DNA from: Sipunculus nudus | Lineage: Eukaryota; Annelida; Sipuncula; Golfingiida; Sipunculidae | Assembly: GCA_026874595.1 (NCBI GenBank) | Contig: CM049307.1 | Coordinates: 73,010,643-73,074,642 of the forward strand | DNA: 64,000 nucleotides | Reading direction: 5' to 3' | In this document: positions 38,401 through 47,702 of the stretch, in pieces | Position numbering within the stretch: position 1 is the first letter of the stretch | Layout: every line of letters begins with the position of its first letter | The notes under the pieces: model-generated | The model's database searches: none | Told to the model about the DNA's origin: nothing | Seen by the model: the letters and a program-made list of their open reading frames with translations, nothing else | Translations under genes and position numbers: made by a program

Positions 38401-40792
38401 GTTTATATCCACGTTTATAACACGTGGGGCCTGCCAAAATAATCCAAATACATGCAACAAGGATTTCTGGTGGCAAGTCAGACGAACCAGATCCTTGCAA
38501 CAGGCTTTTGTGACCTAACAGCTTCTGCACATACGAAACCAACAACTTAATGTTACAAGGTTTTCTGTTTGTCAACAATGACACATGTACGTGTTAACAA
38601 AGAGCTTATAGAAACATAGCTTCCTCAGCTTTCAGGAATGCGGCCCAGGTAATTTTTTTTTACCTTTCTTTTGTATGTTTCAATAAAAATGTCATATAAT
38701 CAGGGAAAGGCATGATAATAACAGAATTTTTTTGCTAAAAAGGTAAAAAGGTAAAAGTACTACATAACAAAGGAAATCTTATCAAAATTGTATTACTTTG
38801 TCTTCTTTAAAGATGAAAATCAAATGAATTTTTTTGATTTTTTGAGAAAATCTAGCCCATAATACTTAAAGCATCCCCCCCAGGCCCTTTATTGTTTTTG
38901 GTATAAACAGTATTTTATTGAATCATCAATAAGGATTGGAAAACAGGGTATAGCCCTATATTAATTCCTCTCAAAAGATACAGGATATATATTAACATGT
39001 TTCAAAAGATAATGGTACAATGCATTCAAATACAATACAGTGACAAAGAAATCCCTACTATTAATGTTTTTAAGGTCCTTGTGTTCTTAGTATTCATTGA
39101 TAATTAAATAAAAATTAAAAACAGGTGCTATAATAATATATCAAGAAATTACAATTTGTGCGGAACACAAAAGAAAATGTACTGCAATAAGGGTATGGGC
39201 TATGTTTACAATTGGCCTTGCAATAAAATCATGATCAGGCTCCATACACTAATATTTATATAATAGTTCTCTTAGAATCGACCACTCTCTTCAATAAAAT
39301 AATAAATTTTCTCAAATAGTTGAAAGTTATCTATTTTGGGTTTGCTTTTGTCACCATACAGGAAAATTTCAATTTTTTTCATCTCACACGGCATGCCTAA
39401 GTAGTAATTCTGTTTGTTTGTTGGTATACATAGGACATTAGAAAAAATAGTGATCTGGCGTCTCCTCAGAAGATCCACACACAAATGGCATCTTCTACAC
39501 AATTATTAAGAAATAATAGCCATTTCAAAGCACTACATCCTATACGCATCTGAGTGTGTACAATCTGATTGCTGCAGTTTCCTGTAAAAGTATAATAGTA
39601 TGGTGGTGGTTCTTCATCATTTTTACACAGGTGCTTTTTAAAAATTGACAAATTTTCTTAATTTCTTTATTTTTTTCTGGATGCAATATCACACTTTTCT
39701 CTTTATCCACCATGATGCACATATTTCATATGACATGTGGCACAATGTAGGCCCATCATATTCAATTGTTCATTCTGGCTTTAAAGGGGCCTATTCCAGT
39801 ATCTGATGTCTTTTAATTGAAGATAATTCCTTGAACCTTTCAGTTATAAAACCAGGCAAGAAAATGCAGATTCCATCGCACACTGGCTGTCTGTTTTGTT
39901 TATATCCGCATATTCATAATATGTGGAAGGTCTGACAAAATCATCCACACATTCAACATCAATAATGTTCTTCTAGTTCTACTGATGCTTGAATGTGGCT
40001 GCCAATTTAAATTTGATTTTCATGTTAATACTAAAATGATATTTTATTGATTAACTTAACACTAACATTTCTCTTGAAAACAAGCCCTACTGACAATGTA
40101 GAAAGTAAACAAATGTGTGTATGTGTGTGTATGTGGGGGGGGGGGGGGGAGGGTGCACAATGTGTACCATATATACTTTGTTGTTATTACAACATATGTA
40201 TATTTTCTGTGATAAAAGTTAATGTACATTGTTAACTGGAATCACAAACATAGTTATTATATAATTTGTTAAAAGATATACCGTACGTATACGAACAAGA
40301 ATTATTATTCATTATTATATTTGGATACAATTCATTTTTCTGAGTAAAATAATACCCGTTGCGTTAATCCATTTTACATAATAAATTATGTCATAATACC
40401 GAACAACAGTCATACACGAGCCATGACATTAATCCACATGTAATGAGCCACTATTTCGATCTATGCAAGTGTGCGGTCCTTGATGTTGGCTTGAATGTCA
40501 GGGAGGGCGCGTTTATTCGCTCTATAAATATCACAATTTCTCGGTATATTCTATGATCAGCTCTCTAGGATGGTTTATACTATTTATACGTGATTCCTGG
40601 ACCACTCAGTGACGGGGCCTCGGTCACGCCGTACTACTCGGACTGCCCGGACCGGTAGGGCGATTCCGGGCCAGGCAGTACCTTGTTTACATCTGCAGTG
40701 AATCGTGACGCAATCAACAAAAATGACCACTGACCGTTATCATACCAGTACCCGTCGCTGTCCGTGTCAAACACCTCCTCTTGCTGCAACAT
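13414..40792 (-). CDS. CDR2: CDR2/CDR2L-family coiled-coil protein (4 coding exons)
   Basis: Joining 40735-40792, 26666-26778, 24236-24384 and 13414-14419 gives 441 residues, close to vertebrate CDR2 (about 454). All three junctions keep frame: G|AT (Asp20), GAG|CTC between codons, and GG|A (Gly107). Family hallmarks appear in order: an acidic N-terminus ending YWYDN; DLQLAAELGKHLLERN; EIE-LLSKQLEVVRSVNES; a leucine-rich coiled coil to about 115; further coils in exon 4; and the C-terminal PPEYKKLFKEIF at 409-420, near-identical to the vertebrate tail. In vertebrates CDR2 is the Yo paraneoplastic antigen and binds Myc through its leucine zipper; Drosophila centrocortin is a centrosomal relative. 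The protein is probably cytoplasmic and scaffolding. Whether it is closer to CDR2 or CDR2L is not decided; invertebrates usually have one gene. The very long introns are packed with repeats. Confidence 0.93.
14650..14995. repeat. Pair of about 110-bp direct repeats
   Basis: Segments near 14650-14760 and 14887-14995 share the order 'aaaatttattt', 'taaatac', 'tgaattttt' and 'gagtcacaagggcc', about 237 bases apart. They are probably two diverged copies of a repeat. Confidence 0.6.
15270..15840. repeat. Dispersed repeat with 'gacctttgac' motifs
   Basis: It has repeated 'tgacctttgac...tgacccc' text and ends in 'aataaacacaccaggtttt' and 'gagaaactgacatgattg'. The same 3' end appears at 43165-43245 and similar body text at 42710-42960, so this is a dispersed family with at least two copies here. 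Confidence 0.65.
15846..18488 (+). mobile_element. Hairpin-ended dispersed element, near-full copy
   Basis: The 5' end reads 'gggacctatgggtcacgacg' followed by GCTCAGCTG. The 3' end is the hairpin at 18458-18488 with arms TAGCTCAG-A-TGACT and AGTCA-G-CTGAGCTA around a TAT loop, then an A-run. The start word GCTCAGCTG is the reverse complement of CAGCTGAGC at the end, so the element has 9-bp inverted termini. Inside, two diverged 600-700 bp units repeat (about 17060-17740 and 17740-18330), followed by an ACGG array. No protein is encoded, so it is non-autonomous. The class is undetermined. Confidence 0.55.
18366..18437. repeat. ACGG tetranucleotide array
   Basis: About 17 ACGG units directly upstream of the terminal hairpin of the element. 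The copy at 31430-31476 has a shorter version in the same place, so the array belongs to the element's architecture. Confidence 0.9.
18590..19875 (+). repeat. Duplicated segment, copy A
   Basis: Sequence from 'tattctattgtaatgttt' through 'aaggggccctcctactt' to the 'tttatttatgctaataactt' end recurs in the same order and direction at 27660-30265. Copy A lacks the inserted TIR element present in copy B and so acts as an empty-site reference. An 18-G run lies at 19521-19538 in both copies' equivalent place. Confidence 0.85.
19521..19538. repeat. Poly-G tract
   Basis: Eighteen G in a row. The matching place in the duplicated copy has 15 G (29954-29968). Confidence 0.95.
19876..21640 (+). repeat. 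Tandem array of about 330-bp units with alternating subtypes
   Basis: About five units start near 19880, 20202, 20538, 20861 and 21190 with 'ttgagaaattaatgatttt'-like text; a more diverged unit follows. Units 1 and 3 resemble each other more than their neighbours, as do 2 and 4, giving a higher-order period of about 660 bp. Each of the first four contains the same 20-bp perfect palindrome centred on GGCGCC. Open frames on the minus strand repeat with the units and are not genes. Confidence 0.85.
22080..22740. repeat. Dispersed repeat with 'gggcacaaatc' motifs
   Basis: Two diverged copies of text such as 'agcagggcacaaat', 'ctagaatcttc' and 'atccagggaggtt' are seen. Related text recurs at 23120-23700 in both directions and weakly inside the TIR element at 59580-60140. 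Confidence 0.6.
23046..24023. repeat. Inverted pair of hairpin-ended repeat fragments
   Basis: A reversed terminal hairpin (about 23047-23075) faces outward at the left and a forward one (23993-24023) at the right. The text between is partly inverted-repeated: the 'cctagaat...' motifs on one side match reversed motifs around 23440-23700. The two element fragments probably share this interval head to head. Confidence 0.6.
24141..24246 (-). repeat. 53-bp tandem duplication spanning the exon 3 splice donor
   Basis: Positions 24141-24193 and 24194-24246 are the same 53 bp with one difference (C/T). Each copy carries the last 11 exon bases and the donor GTAAGT. On the minus strand the donor at 24235 is followed 53 bases on by an identical one at 24182. 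Using the second would read GGG TAA and stop at once. Confidence 0.9.
24236..24384 (-). CDS. CDR2: CDR2-family exon 3
   Basis: 149 bases encode LLSKQLEVVRSVNES then a charged heptad-like stretch ending SKSDKDKIR plus two bases of Gly107. The acceptor is CCTTATAG and the donor GG|GTAAGT. It aligns with the vertebrate stretch after EIEYLTKQVELLR. It is too short to stand out as an isolated open frame. Confidence 0.92.
24385..26665 (-). other. CDR2-family intron 2
   Basis: A 2.3 kb intron, more than half made of one 35-bp minisatellite (25174-26580). The rest is plain AT-rich sequence with no coding or RNA gene. Confidence 0.85.
25174..26580. repeat. 35-bp minisatellite, about 40 units
   Basis: The unit is 'actgtagcagtgtaggtgat' followed by 'gttgtttaaactaac', with common variants TATAAA/TTTAAA and AAC/AAA. 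An extra 'gtaggtgatgttg' slip occurs near 26210. Units are nearly identical in the centre and more diverged at the left edge, as expected for array turnover. It ends 86 bases from exon 2. There are no spacers, so it is not a CRISPR array. Confidence 0.95.
26666..26778 (-). CDS. CDR2: CDR2-family exon 2
   Basis: 113 bases encode (D)LQLAAELGKHLLERN then a coiled-coil stretch ending KEREIE. The acceptor is TTTTTCTTACAG and the donor GAG|GTCAGT. The LQLAAELGK segment is the most conserved part of the family. Confidence 0.94.
27660..30265 (+). repeat. Duplicated segment, copy B, with insertion
   Basis: It matches copy A (18590-19875) on both sides of the inserted element: 27660-28074 and 29408-30265. 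The shared text includes 'aaggggccctcctactt', 'atggcatct' and 'tagtagtggccaagct'. A 15-G run lies at 29954-29968. The direct orientation suggests the copies are parts of the same repeat family. Confidence 0.85.
28079..29403. mobile_element. Non-autonomous DNA transposon with about 50-bp TIRs
   Basis: The left end reads CTGTAGATTCAGAAATATT and continues to 'ttttcgtggttttcgtgg'. The right end, reverse-complemented, reads CTGTAGATTCAGATAATATT and continues to 'tttcgtggtttttg'. TATA flanks both ends (28075-28078, 29404-29407), so the target duplication is TATA or TA. Copy A of the surrounding segment lacks this insert. The interior is GC-richer (about 28480-29310) with no open frame for a transposase. 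Confidence 0.8.
32489..32830 (+). repeat. tRNA-derived SINE
   Basis: The head contains a box A-like TGGCTCAGAGGTAGAG (32501-32516) and a box B-like GAGTTCGAATCTC (32543-32555) at tRNA-like spacing. A body of non-tRNA sequence follows. The acceptor stem does not pair, so a tRNA gene is unlikely. The 3' end is approximate. Confidence 0.7.
33885..34071. repeat. Imperfect 'ataactaatctc' minisatellite
   Basis: About a dozen degenerate units of 14-16 bp around 'cataactaatctc'. The minus-strand open frame over it (repeats of SYEIS-like text) is an artefact. Confidence 0.85.
34530..35560. promoter_or_regulatory. Intronic promoter-like patch
   Basis: A GC-richer island in intron 1. It holds an E2F-like TTTCCCGCC (about 35313-35321), CCAAT boxes in both directions (GATTGG near 35379 and CCAATC near 35415), a GC box GGGCGGGG (about 35398-35405), an octamer ATGCAAAT (about 35446-35453) and TATA-like words. 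This mix is typical of cell-cycle or histone-type promoters in animals. No histone or other known protein follows on either side, so the transcript, if any, is unknown. Confidence 0.35.
38132..38249 (+). CDS. Possible short coding exon, unknown
   Basis: A long T-tract and CACATTTAAG precede an ATG and 38 codons ending TAG. The peptide begins MRRKKKSVRAADHDKIAAAI and ends VTPPDRV. Its composition (Lys/Arg start, helix, Pro-rich end) looks more like protein than the surrounding AT-rich text. It lies on the strand opposite the CDR2-family gene. I do not recognise it, and it may be chance. Confidence 0.25.
40735..40792 (-). CDS. CDR2: CDR2-family exon 1 (start codon)
   Basis: 58 bases encode MLQQEEVFDTDSDGYWYDN plus the first base of Asp20. 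The donor is AACG|GTCAGT. The acidic stretch before WYD matches the start of vertebrate CDR2 (MLAEN...WYDHQ). The frame stays open another 92 codons upstream, but homology supports ATG at 40792. Confidence 0.88.
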
Positions 40793-41070
40793 GGCTGTAT
40801 GAAAGGATGCGCGCAGCACCACCCTGCTGGCAGCCTCTGCAATAGTCAAACAGCTTCTGTTTGCTTGTAACGGGACATGTGTAAACCGACGTGGCAAGTC
40901 ATACTGGGGGTCAAAGGTCATGCAGGCTACCATATCACGTGACTGATTGTCATGCGTGGGATTCCCGTCCGTCCGCGCAAACTTGAAAGCAAACATTCTA
41001 GTCTTTCTGGTCTCCCGAAATGCATCAAAAACACAGCGCACAGCATCTCTCTCAGAATTGCACGGCAATA
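40793..41070 (-). promoter_or_regulatory. CDR2-family 5' UTR and promoter region
   Basis: A GC-richer, CpG-containing segment directly upstream of the start codon. It contains a palindromic E-box TCACGTGA (about 40935-40942) and a direct repeat GGGTCAAAGGTCA (40908-40920), a DR1-type nuclear-receptor half-site pair. There is no clear TATA box. Transcription start is not visible, so these sites may be promoter or UTR. Confidence 0.45.
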
Positions 41071-42628
41071 TTACAAAGATAATGCTTTTAAATAGCCTGC
41101 AAACTCTATTGTATGCAATATTAATAAAACAACTGATTTGGATATTTAAAAAGTAAATTATATAACAGAAAACTTAAGTGTTACTGATTCTTATAAATTT
41201 TAATGCTCCACATGGTATACATGGTATAAAAGACTAATAATAATGGCATTTTCTTAAACAAATTGTGTTCACTGATTTGAAGAAAAGCTGATCATGTTGA
41301 AATAGCAGTTTCGGTGATTGACTACAGATGGCGCCAGCTCACAGCCTTGCTAGGCTAGATAAAGTTGGCAAACAAGGATCCGAGTTCAGCAAACACAGGG
41401 GAAACTACAAGTATGTGCGCATGAACAAAAATAAATAAATAAAAATTAAAAAAATAACATTCACAGGAAAACAATAATATTTAAAGGAATTACTAATTAA
41501 CTCCAATGGATTATGAATTCGAGTTATTATTCCCAGGTAGCACATAACATAAATATACATCGTACCTATCTGCTGCACTATTATAAGTTGTTACAGCGTT
41601 GTCACAACGTTACGTACTTTCAACCAGATATTAAATCAAATACAATGTGAAGCAGCAACGTTGAATTTACTTCACAAAAACGTTAAAAGTTACGTTATAC
41701 AGGGATCATATAAGCAACTGGAATTTACCTAATAATGATCATGTAATTCATATGTAGCGCATTGTATGGTGTTAATGGCAATTTAATATTCGACTCATGA
41801 ATACATACAAGTAACTGACACGGTTTTACATGGAATTCTGTCAGGAAAAAGTTCATCATTTACGATAAACACTGCTGAATTATATATATGTATATGTATT
41901 ATATATATGTGTGATGTGTGTAAATCGGTTAAATATGTAAAAGTTTTGCCCTGTAGGTTACTTATTTGTGTGACACATGATGCATATCGGGAAAATTATT
42001 CATTATTATATATTTTCTTTCACTTTCCTGGAAAATTCTGGGCTCTTCTCTCCGAACTCACATGACGATCCCATGAACTCTCACCAAACAGTCACATTTT
42101 AAATGCAATATAAAACGATTGCGATAAAATGTTGGTTATCATCATGAGATTGGTATGATGACGGCTTAAAATCAAATGCTGCAGTGGCTTCATTTTTCAG
42201 AATACATTTAAACACACTGCTTACAATAATGTTCTTTAAAGCTGGTTGTGAACCTTCAGCCATCATTGAATATATCTGACTGTTTAAAATGACTCACGTT
42301 ACTTGAACATGCTGCACTCGCCTACTTGTCGATGTCGAATTTATAATTTTAATCCAGTAAAGCTATTTAATAATCTTGAACAGGATATTGCCGAGATTCA
42401 GTGAAAATTTTGGCCAGTTTGAAACACAGCGATTTCAACAACCTTTCGAGAACTTGATGGAAATTGTGAGGTTAAAACATGAAATACTCGAAAAGATATT
42501 TTACCAATACCTACCTGGATTTCAAGTTAGAAGTTTCTGGTACTAACGACTACGATATGTGTCCGGCCAAAAGACGATAGGACCAATCGCTTTTGCCAAG
42601 CAAAACAAAGTCATCCGAGATAAAAAAA

Positions 42629-43245
42629 GGGATTATGGGTCTTGACGCTCAACTGAATTTGTAAAAGAAGAAAAGTATATTATTGTGAGATTTTTTTTCG
42701 AAATGTAGTTCTGAGACCTTGACCCTGTGTCCCCTAAATAAATCAGGTTCTTCCCTTATTATAAAGTCAGCTATGTTTGCACGATAGGAGGTTTGGGATA
42801 AAAAGAATACTTAAAATGTATCCACAACCTTTTTAAGGAAGTTAGTACTGTGACCTTGATCTTTGACCGCATGACCCCAAAATCATTGAAATCATTGGAA
42901 TCATTGGGTCATTGAAATCCATTTGGAATTCAAATGCTAAACCAAACTGAAGATATCATCCGGAAACAAATATGTGGACAGACGGCATGACAAACGGTAA
43001 GACGGACGGACATAGTGCTTGCTGTATAGGAAATACAAGATCTGAGGAACCTAAATGAAACAACAGTTGAGTATCTGATAGTATTAATATAATTTTGCAG
43101 TCTCAAAAAAAGGGAAATGCATAAAGATACAGATGGCGCCACAAGTCTTCAGGAAGTGAAGAAACCAGTCACGATAAATAAACACACCAGGTTTCGGGAT
43201 ACTAGATGAACTCACAGCTGAGAAACTGACATGATTGCTGTCATT
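42629..43245. repeat. Dispersed repeat fragment
   Basis: It opens like the 5' end of the hairpin-ended element ('gggtcttgacgctcaactg') and continues into the 'gacctttgac' repeat, ending in 'aataaacacaccaggttt' and 'gagaaactgacatgattg', as at 15270-15840. It includes 'agatggcgccacaagt', a variant of the GGCGCC palindrome core. Confidence 0.6.
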
Positions 43246-44474
43246 TGACGGTCTCAAGAACAAAAAAATATTGTAACAATGAGGAAAAAATACAGGTAAC
43301 ACATAGTTTTTGGGAACTAACACAACTAGCCATGGTCAATATTCAAGGCAAGATTCCGGAAAGCGCTATTCCTATACCTCAGCTTACAATCCTTCAAACA
43401 TTTTAAGACTCAAAACAAGAGAACATGTTTACTTATTAATCATTTGTTCGCGATGCATAATTCATTTTCTTTGAGATGGCCGATATTTTCATGATTTTTT
43501 AAAATAACTTCCATCCTTTAATTTCTTTTTAAATATTTAGTTTATGGAAAGGTTTCCATCAATATTACATGCAACGACGGATGGGGGGGGGGGGGGGGAT
43601 GGCCTCTTGCTGCATCCCTGATAATACTCCAGGTCCTTTAACAAGAATGAGCCATCCCGTTTTGATATAGTATGTGACAAAGAAATCTGCAGACTGATGC
43701 TCTGTTTGTTGTCCAGGGCATAAAACATCCTTGAAATGACCCTTATTCAAACTGATATTATCATTGTTCTTGCCACGTGAGGCAAGGCCTCAGGTGCTTG
43801 GGCGGGTACCTACCTTTCCTATGGAAAAAACACTGGTTGGAAGCTTGACAAATCCTGCATGCACGGTTTGGATCCCAGGCGATGTGCGCGCTATGTTCAT
43901 TTTGTGCCACGGATCACGTCCGGTACAAGTTTATTTTCACTTGTCTAAATTAGTAAGGAAACGATTTTAGAAGGTAATTTTGGCAGATACCTTAACATTT
44001 TAATGAAGAAACACAATATTTCTTTTATATCTCATGTATATTTAAACTGGCACATGAATAGTTCCTTGAAATATTTAAAAAAGCAGGCCCGCGACTTTGG
44101 TCGTGGTGTCCCGTGCTCGGTTAGAATTACTAACCCCCTCCCCTTGAGTATATCTCGCTGTCGCAACACGGAGCTCTACACAATAAACAAGGCCTACAGG
44201 CCTAATACGAACCTGTGCAAAGTTTGGGAGTATGAATGGAAGTTTATTTTTTTTATTTAATATTGATCCTTTTAAGTCCTGCATGTCTACCTTAGTCATT
44301 ATGATTTCAGCAAAATGGACATTTCGGACCTGCAAGTTTCAGACTAGGACATTTTAAAACTAGAATATGGGTAGTCGACAAGCGACTGTGTATCTGCAGA
44401 AATCAGAGTGGGACGGGTGAAGTGAGGCATGGATTAAGTGGCAAGGGGAATAGAGTGAGGTGTGTTGCATATTA

Positions 44475-45060
44475 GCATGGATGTCTGCAGCGTAAACGTG
44501 AATGTAGGTGGTGCCACCTGTCATAAAATAGAGAAAATTGTCCAGGATGTATTGACCTGCAAAATTTCAGGTGGATAAGTCAAACCACTGCTGAGATATG
44601 AGATTTTATCCCAAGGCAGATGAACAGATGGACGGTGATCATAATTGGTTGCAGGTGGTGCCACCAGTTTTGCTTATGATGAAAAGCTATGCGAGATCTA
44701 TACACAAGCAAAATTTTGGCCTAATCGATCAAACGGTTCCCGAGATATGAACTTGGATGTCTGCAGAGTAAACCTGAATGTAGGTGGCGCCACCTGTCAT
44801 AAAATCGAGATAGCTGTCCAGGATGTATAAACCTGCAAAATTTCAGGTGGATAAGTCAAACCACTGCTGAGATATGTGATTTTATCCTAAGGCAGATGAA
44901 CAGATGGACGCTGTGCATAAATGGTTGCAGGTGGCGCCACCATTTTTAGTGTATGTTATAAAGCTATCAATGGGCTACATTTGTGCAAAATTTTTAGCCT
45001 GATCGGTCAAACGGTCCGCGAAATATGCGGGTTCATATGTGGAAACAGACACACAAATAG
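44475..45060 (+). repeat. About 277-bp tandem repeat, two units
   Basis: The unit starts 'atgtctgcag(c/a)gtaaac' at 44481 and again at 44757. Each holds two GGTGG(C/T)GCCACC cores roughly 150 bp apart. A more diverged relative begins near 45555. No coding capacity. Confidence 0.8.
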
Positions 45061-45225
45061 ACGCTGAGCAGCGAGGTAAGGTCAGAGGTCAACCAAAAAT
45101 GAGGGCGCAGCAGTTAACATGTGACCTGATGATAAACCCGATTCGCTTAAAATGCAAACCAAGATTTTTCAAACAGTTGAAAGATATAGTTCCAATAATC
45201 TGGGAATTCTGCATCTAAACATTGT

Positions 45226-45290
45226 GTCTAGACGTCTAGACGCTGTGTCTAGACGTCTAGACACGTTGTCTAGACACCCCCCCCCCCGAG
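45226..45290. repeat. Cluster of TCTAGACGTCTAGA palindromes and C-run
   Basis: Positions 45226-45241 and 45245-45264 are perfect palindromes of 16 and 20 bp around GACGTC, followed by a half copy and a C-run. They could extrude as cruciforms. Confidence 0.8.
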
Positions 45291-47451
45291 CCAGGTCAGT
45301 TGCCATGGTGATGTCTGGACCCCACCTGTTTGTACTGAGTGACCTCTTGACTTGGCTGCTGAAACTCAGCATGTTGTCAAATCTGTTTTCAAATACAGAA
45401 AGCCTGTTTCAATTGGCTACAATGCTTTTTTAAAACTGGCAGAACCCTACCATAGAATTATTCTTGTAAAGTTTAAAACAATCAGGTTAACAGTTGCATC
45501 ATAAATCAGTGTATAAGCTAGAAGAGTTTAAAATTACATTTTCGCTTGTAAAAAACACATCAATGTAGGTGGCGCCACCGATACCTCAATATCAGATATG
45601 ACATATGTAACAAACATTGGTATAAAATTTGGTGATTATAGCTCTAGCCGTTTCTGAGATTTTAATTTTAGTGTGCTTTTTTGGACAGATGACTAAGTTC
45701 AACCTCCTGTAATTCAGCCAAAAATCTCCGAACTGGAACCATTCGAACAAACTTGAGAGAGATTGTTCAAGGGATCATTTCTGTGAAATAATGGACAATT
45801 TGGCTGGACAGTTTTAGAGAAGATTTTTAAAGGTTTTTAAGCTTTTTCTCTATAAAATCTAAATTAATGCAGATACCCGATAATAAGCTCCACGGCACCA
45901 AGTTTCACATGTGACTAATTCTTACATGTAATTTGGAGCTGCAAGCTCCGACGGTTTCTGAGATACAGCCATGGACGGTGGAAAGCCAGCCCTGGACGGC
46001 GGACGGCTGACAACGGACGGACGACGCTGTGCCATCGCATAAGCTCACAGGTTCGCTAAAAATTAAACAGCCCTTCACAAATAAACTATACACGTTAAAT
46101 GGTGCGACTTTATGGGAGGGTACGAACATTAATCATTCTGACATGCATCGGAGATGCATAATACAAGAGCACGCTTAATTCACTTGGCGCCATACAGATA
46201 TTCCGGTCGTCAATTAAATACAAATTTGAGAAGTTTATAAAAATATTTATTACTTATATACATGTAATATTAAAGTGTCTCATTTATTCACATCGTAAAT
46301 TTTTTCACTTGTATAAAAAAGATTGGAGTTTATGTACAATATGCATTTTTAAAATCTTGTATAATATTCGTACATGTCATCACAATATGAATGGAGCAAA
46401 CTACGCAGGGTTTACAACAATCACTCATTGGTATAGGTAACGTAAAATTATTAGCTGTTGGCACTGTCACTAAATTATAAAAAATAGATAAGCGGCCCAA
46501 GATCTGTACCCGCCAGCGCGTTTCAAAAATACATATTAGTTCACTTATCCGCCGACAGGTGACAGCAGTGTCCAGACTTCATAGTTAAAGTCGCAATATT
46601 TTACACATTTGAACATACTGATCCGACACTTGTCTTAACTGCAATTTATCCAAAATGGCCAGATTTAATGTTAGATTCTTGACTAGGCACATGCACCATT
46701 CCAGGTATACACAATGTGTAAAATCGAAAAATTATTAAAACCTCTGGTAGTATATTACTTATGGTCTACATAAAAATCCTTATTTAAACTACAGATTCAG
46801 TGAAATGTGTAAGCCATGGAATGCGAGGGGAATGTCTATGTTGCAGTATTAATGTATGATTGGACTTAAAAAGAGTATGTGACATGTCAAACAGTATTAG
46901 CAAAACATTATCAGAACATGGCTGTATTATATACATTATCAACTTTGATATCAGTGAACTATTGGTCTCTGATGATCCTGAAAGCAGTCTTTTTTGGAAC
47001 TGTTTCAACTGGCTGCACATTATATACACAAATATTTCAGAATTTACATTAGTCTCTTACACAGATGCAGAGTGGCACTCCAGGAGGCTTAATTCACATA
47101 ACCGCAGGTAATGGAAAATGTGTACCTTAAGAATCGTGGCGACTTAATTAAAATATTTTTTCCTCCTAAGCTGGGCGCTAAGCCACACTTCACTCTTCCA
47201 GGCTATTACTTATCATGAACTATTCATATCGCTTTTCTCTTCTGTTCTTAACCTGAGCCTTCATACAGTCATTTTACAGCACTCTTGATGTTAGCAGGGT
47301 GCCTATTCATTATTGCAAACATTTCTGTATGATGATGACAGTACAGGGCTGGAAAATGCAGTGGGACAAACAGACACTTGCTAATAGTTTATCTCTGTGA
47401 CATATCATTAATTTTGTCATATGAAATAGCAGTTTACATCTTTGGATGTAC

Positions 47452-47702
47452 TCATAACCAAGTCCGGATCCAATGTTGTAGATGAGTCACTGTTAAAACT
47501 GACACAGCTGATAAAAGTCCAGTATGGGGCAGCAGATTTGCTCCTGTGTTGCAGCCATCTTTGTTATCACAGTGGCAATATTTCACTTTGACACGGAATG
47601 TTCCCACACGCTCTTTGCACCAAATGCCTTCATCTGGGCCAACTTCACCTTTAGTTGCACACTGCCGGATGTATCGAATATCCCACATGCCATCAAAATA
47701 CG
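47452..47702 (-). CDS. Ly6 gene A exon 3
   Basis: It encodes the second half of the Ly6 domain from YFDGMWDIRYIRQC through CHCDNKDGCN and the hydrophobic tail to TGA. The acceptor is TTTGTTTCAG. Confidence 0.9.

Larger units (their letters stand above)
26779..40734 (-). other. CDR2-family intron 1, about 14 kb
   Basis: This intron holds a long hairpin-ended element region (26996-31523) with a nested TIR element, a tRNA-like SINE (32489-32830), an imperfect minisatellite (33885-34071), a promoter-like patch (34530-35560) and one short exon-like open frame (38132-38249). Sequence from 35600 to 40500 outside these is AT-rich with no gene seen. Confidence 0.75.
41071..47451. other. Intergenic region between CDR2-family and Ly6 genes
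   Basis: No coding gene is seen. It contains a copy of the 'gggattatgggtcttgacgc' repeat start (42629), a 'gaccttgatctttgac' repeat (42700-43245), tandem repeats at 44475-45060, palindromes at 45226-45290, and an ACGG-containing repeat end at about 45960-46060. The stretch 46230-47450 is cleaner and may be 3' UTR of the minus-strand Ly6 gene; reversed AATAAA occurs at 46246-46251. Confidence 0.55.

Noticed and set aside
40793-41068. N-terminal extension of the CDR2-family protein
   Set aside because: The frame is open, but the homologous start of the family lies at 40792 and the upstream text has no family similarity; it is more likely 5' UTR.
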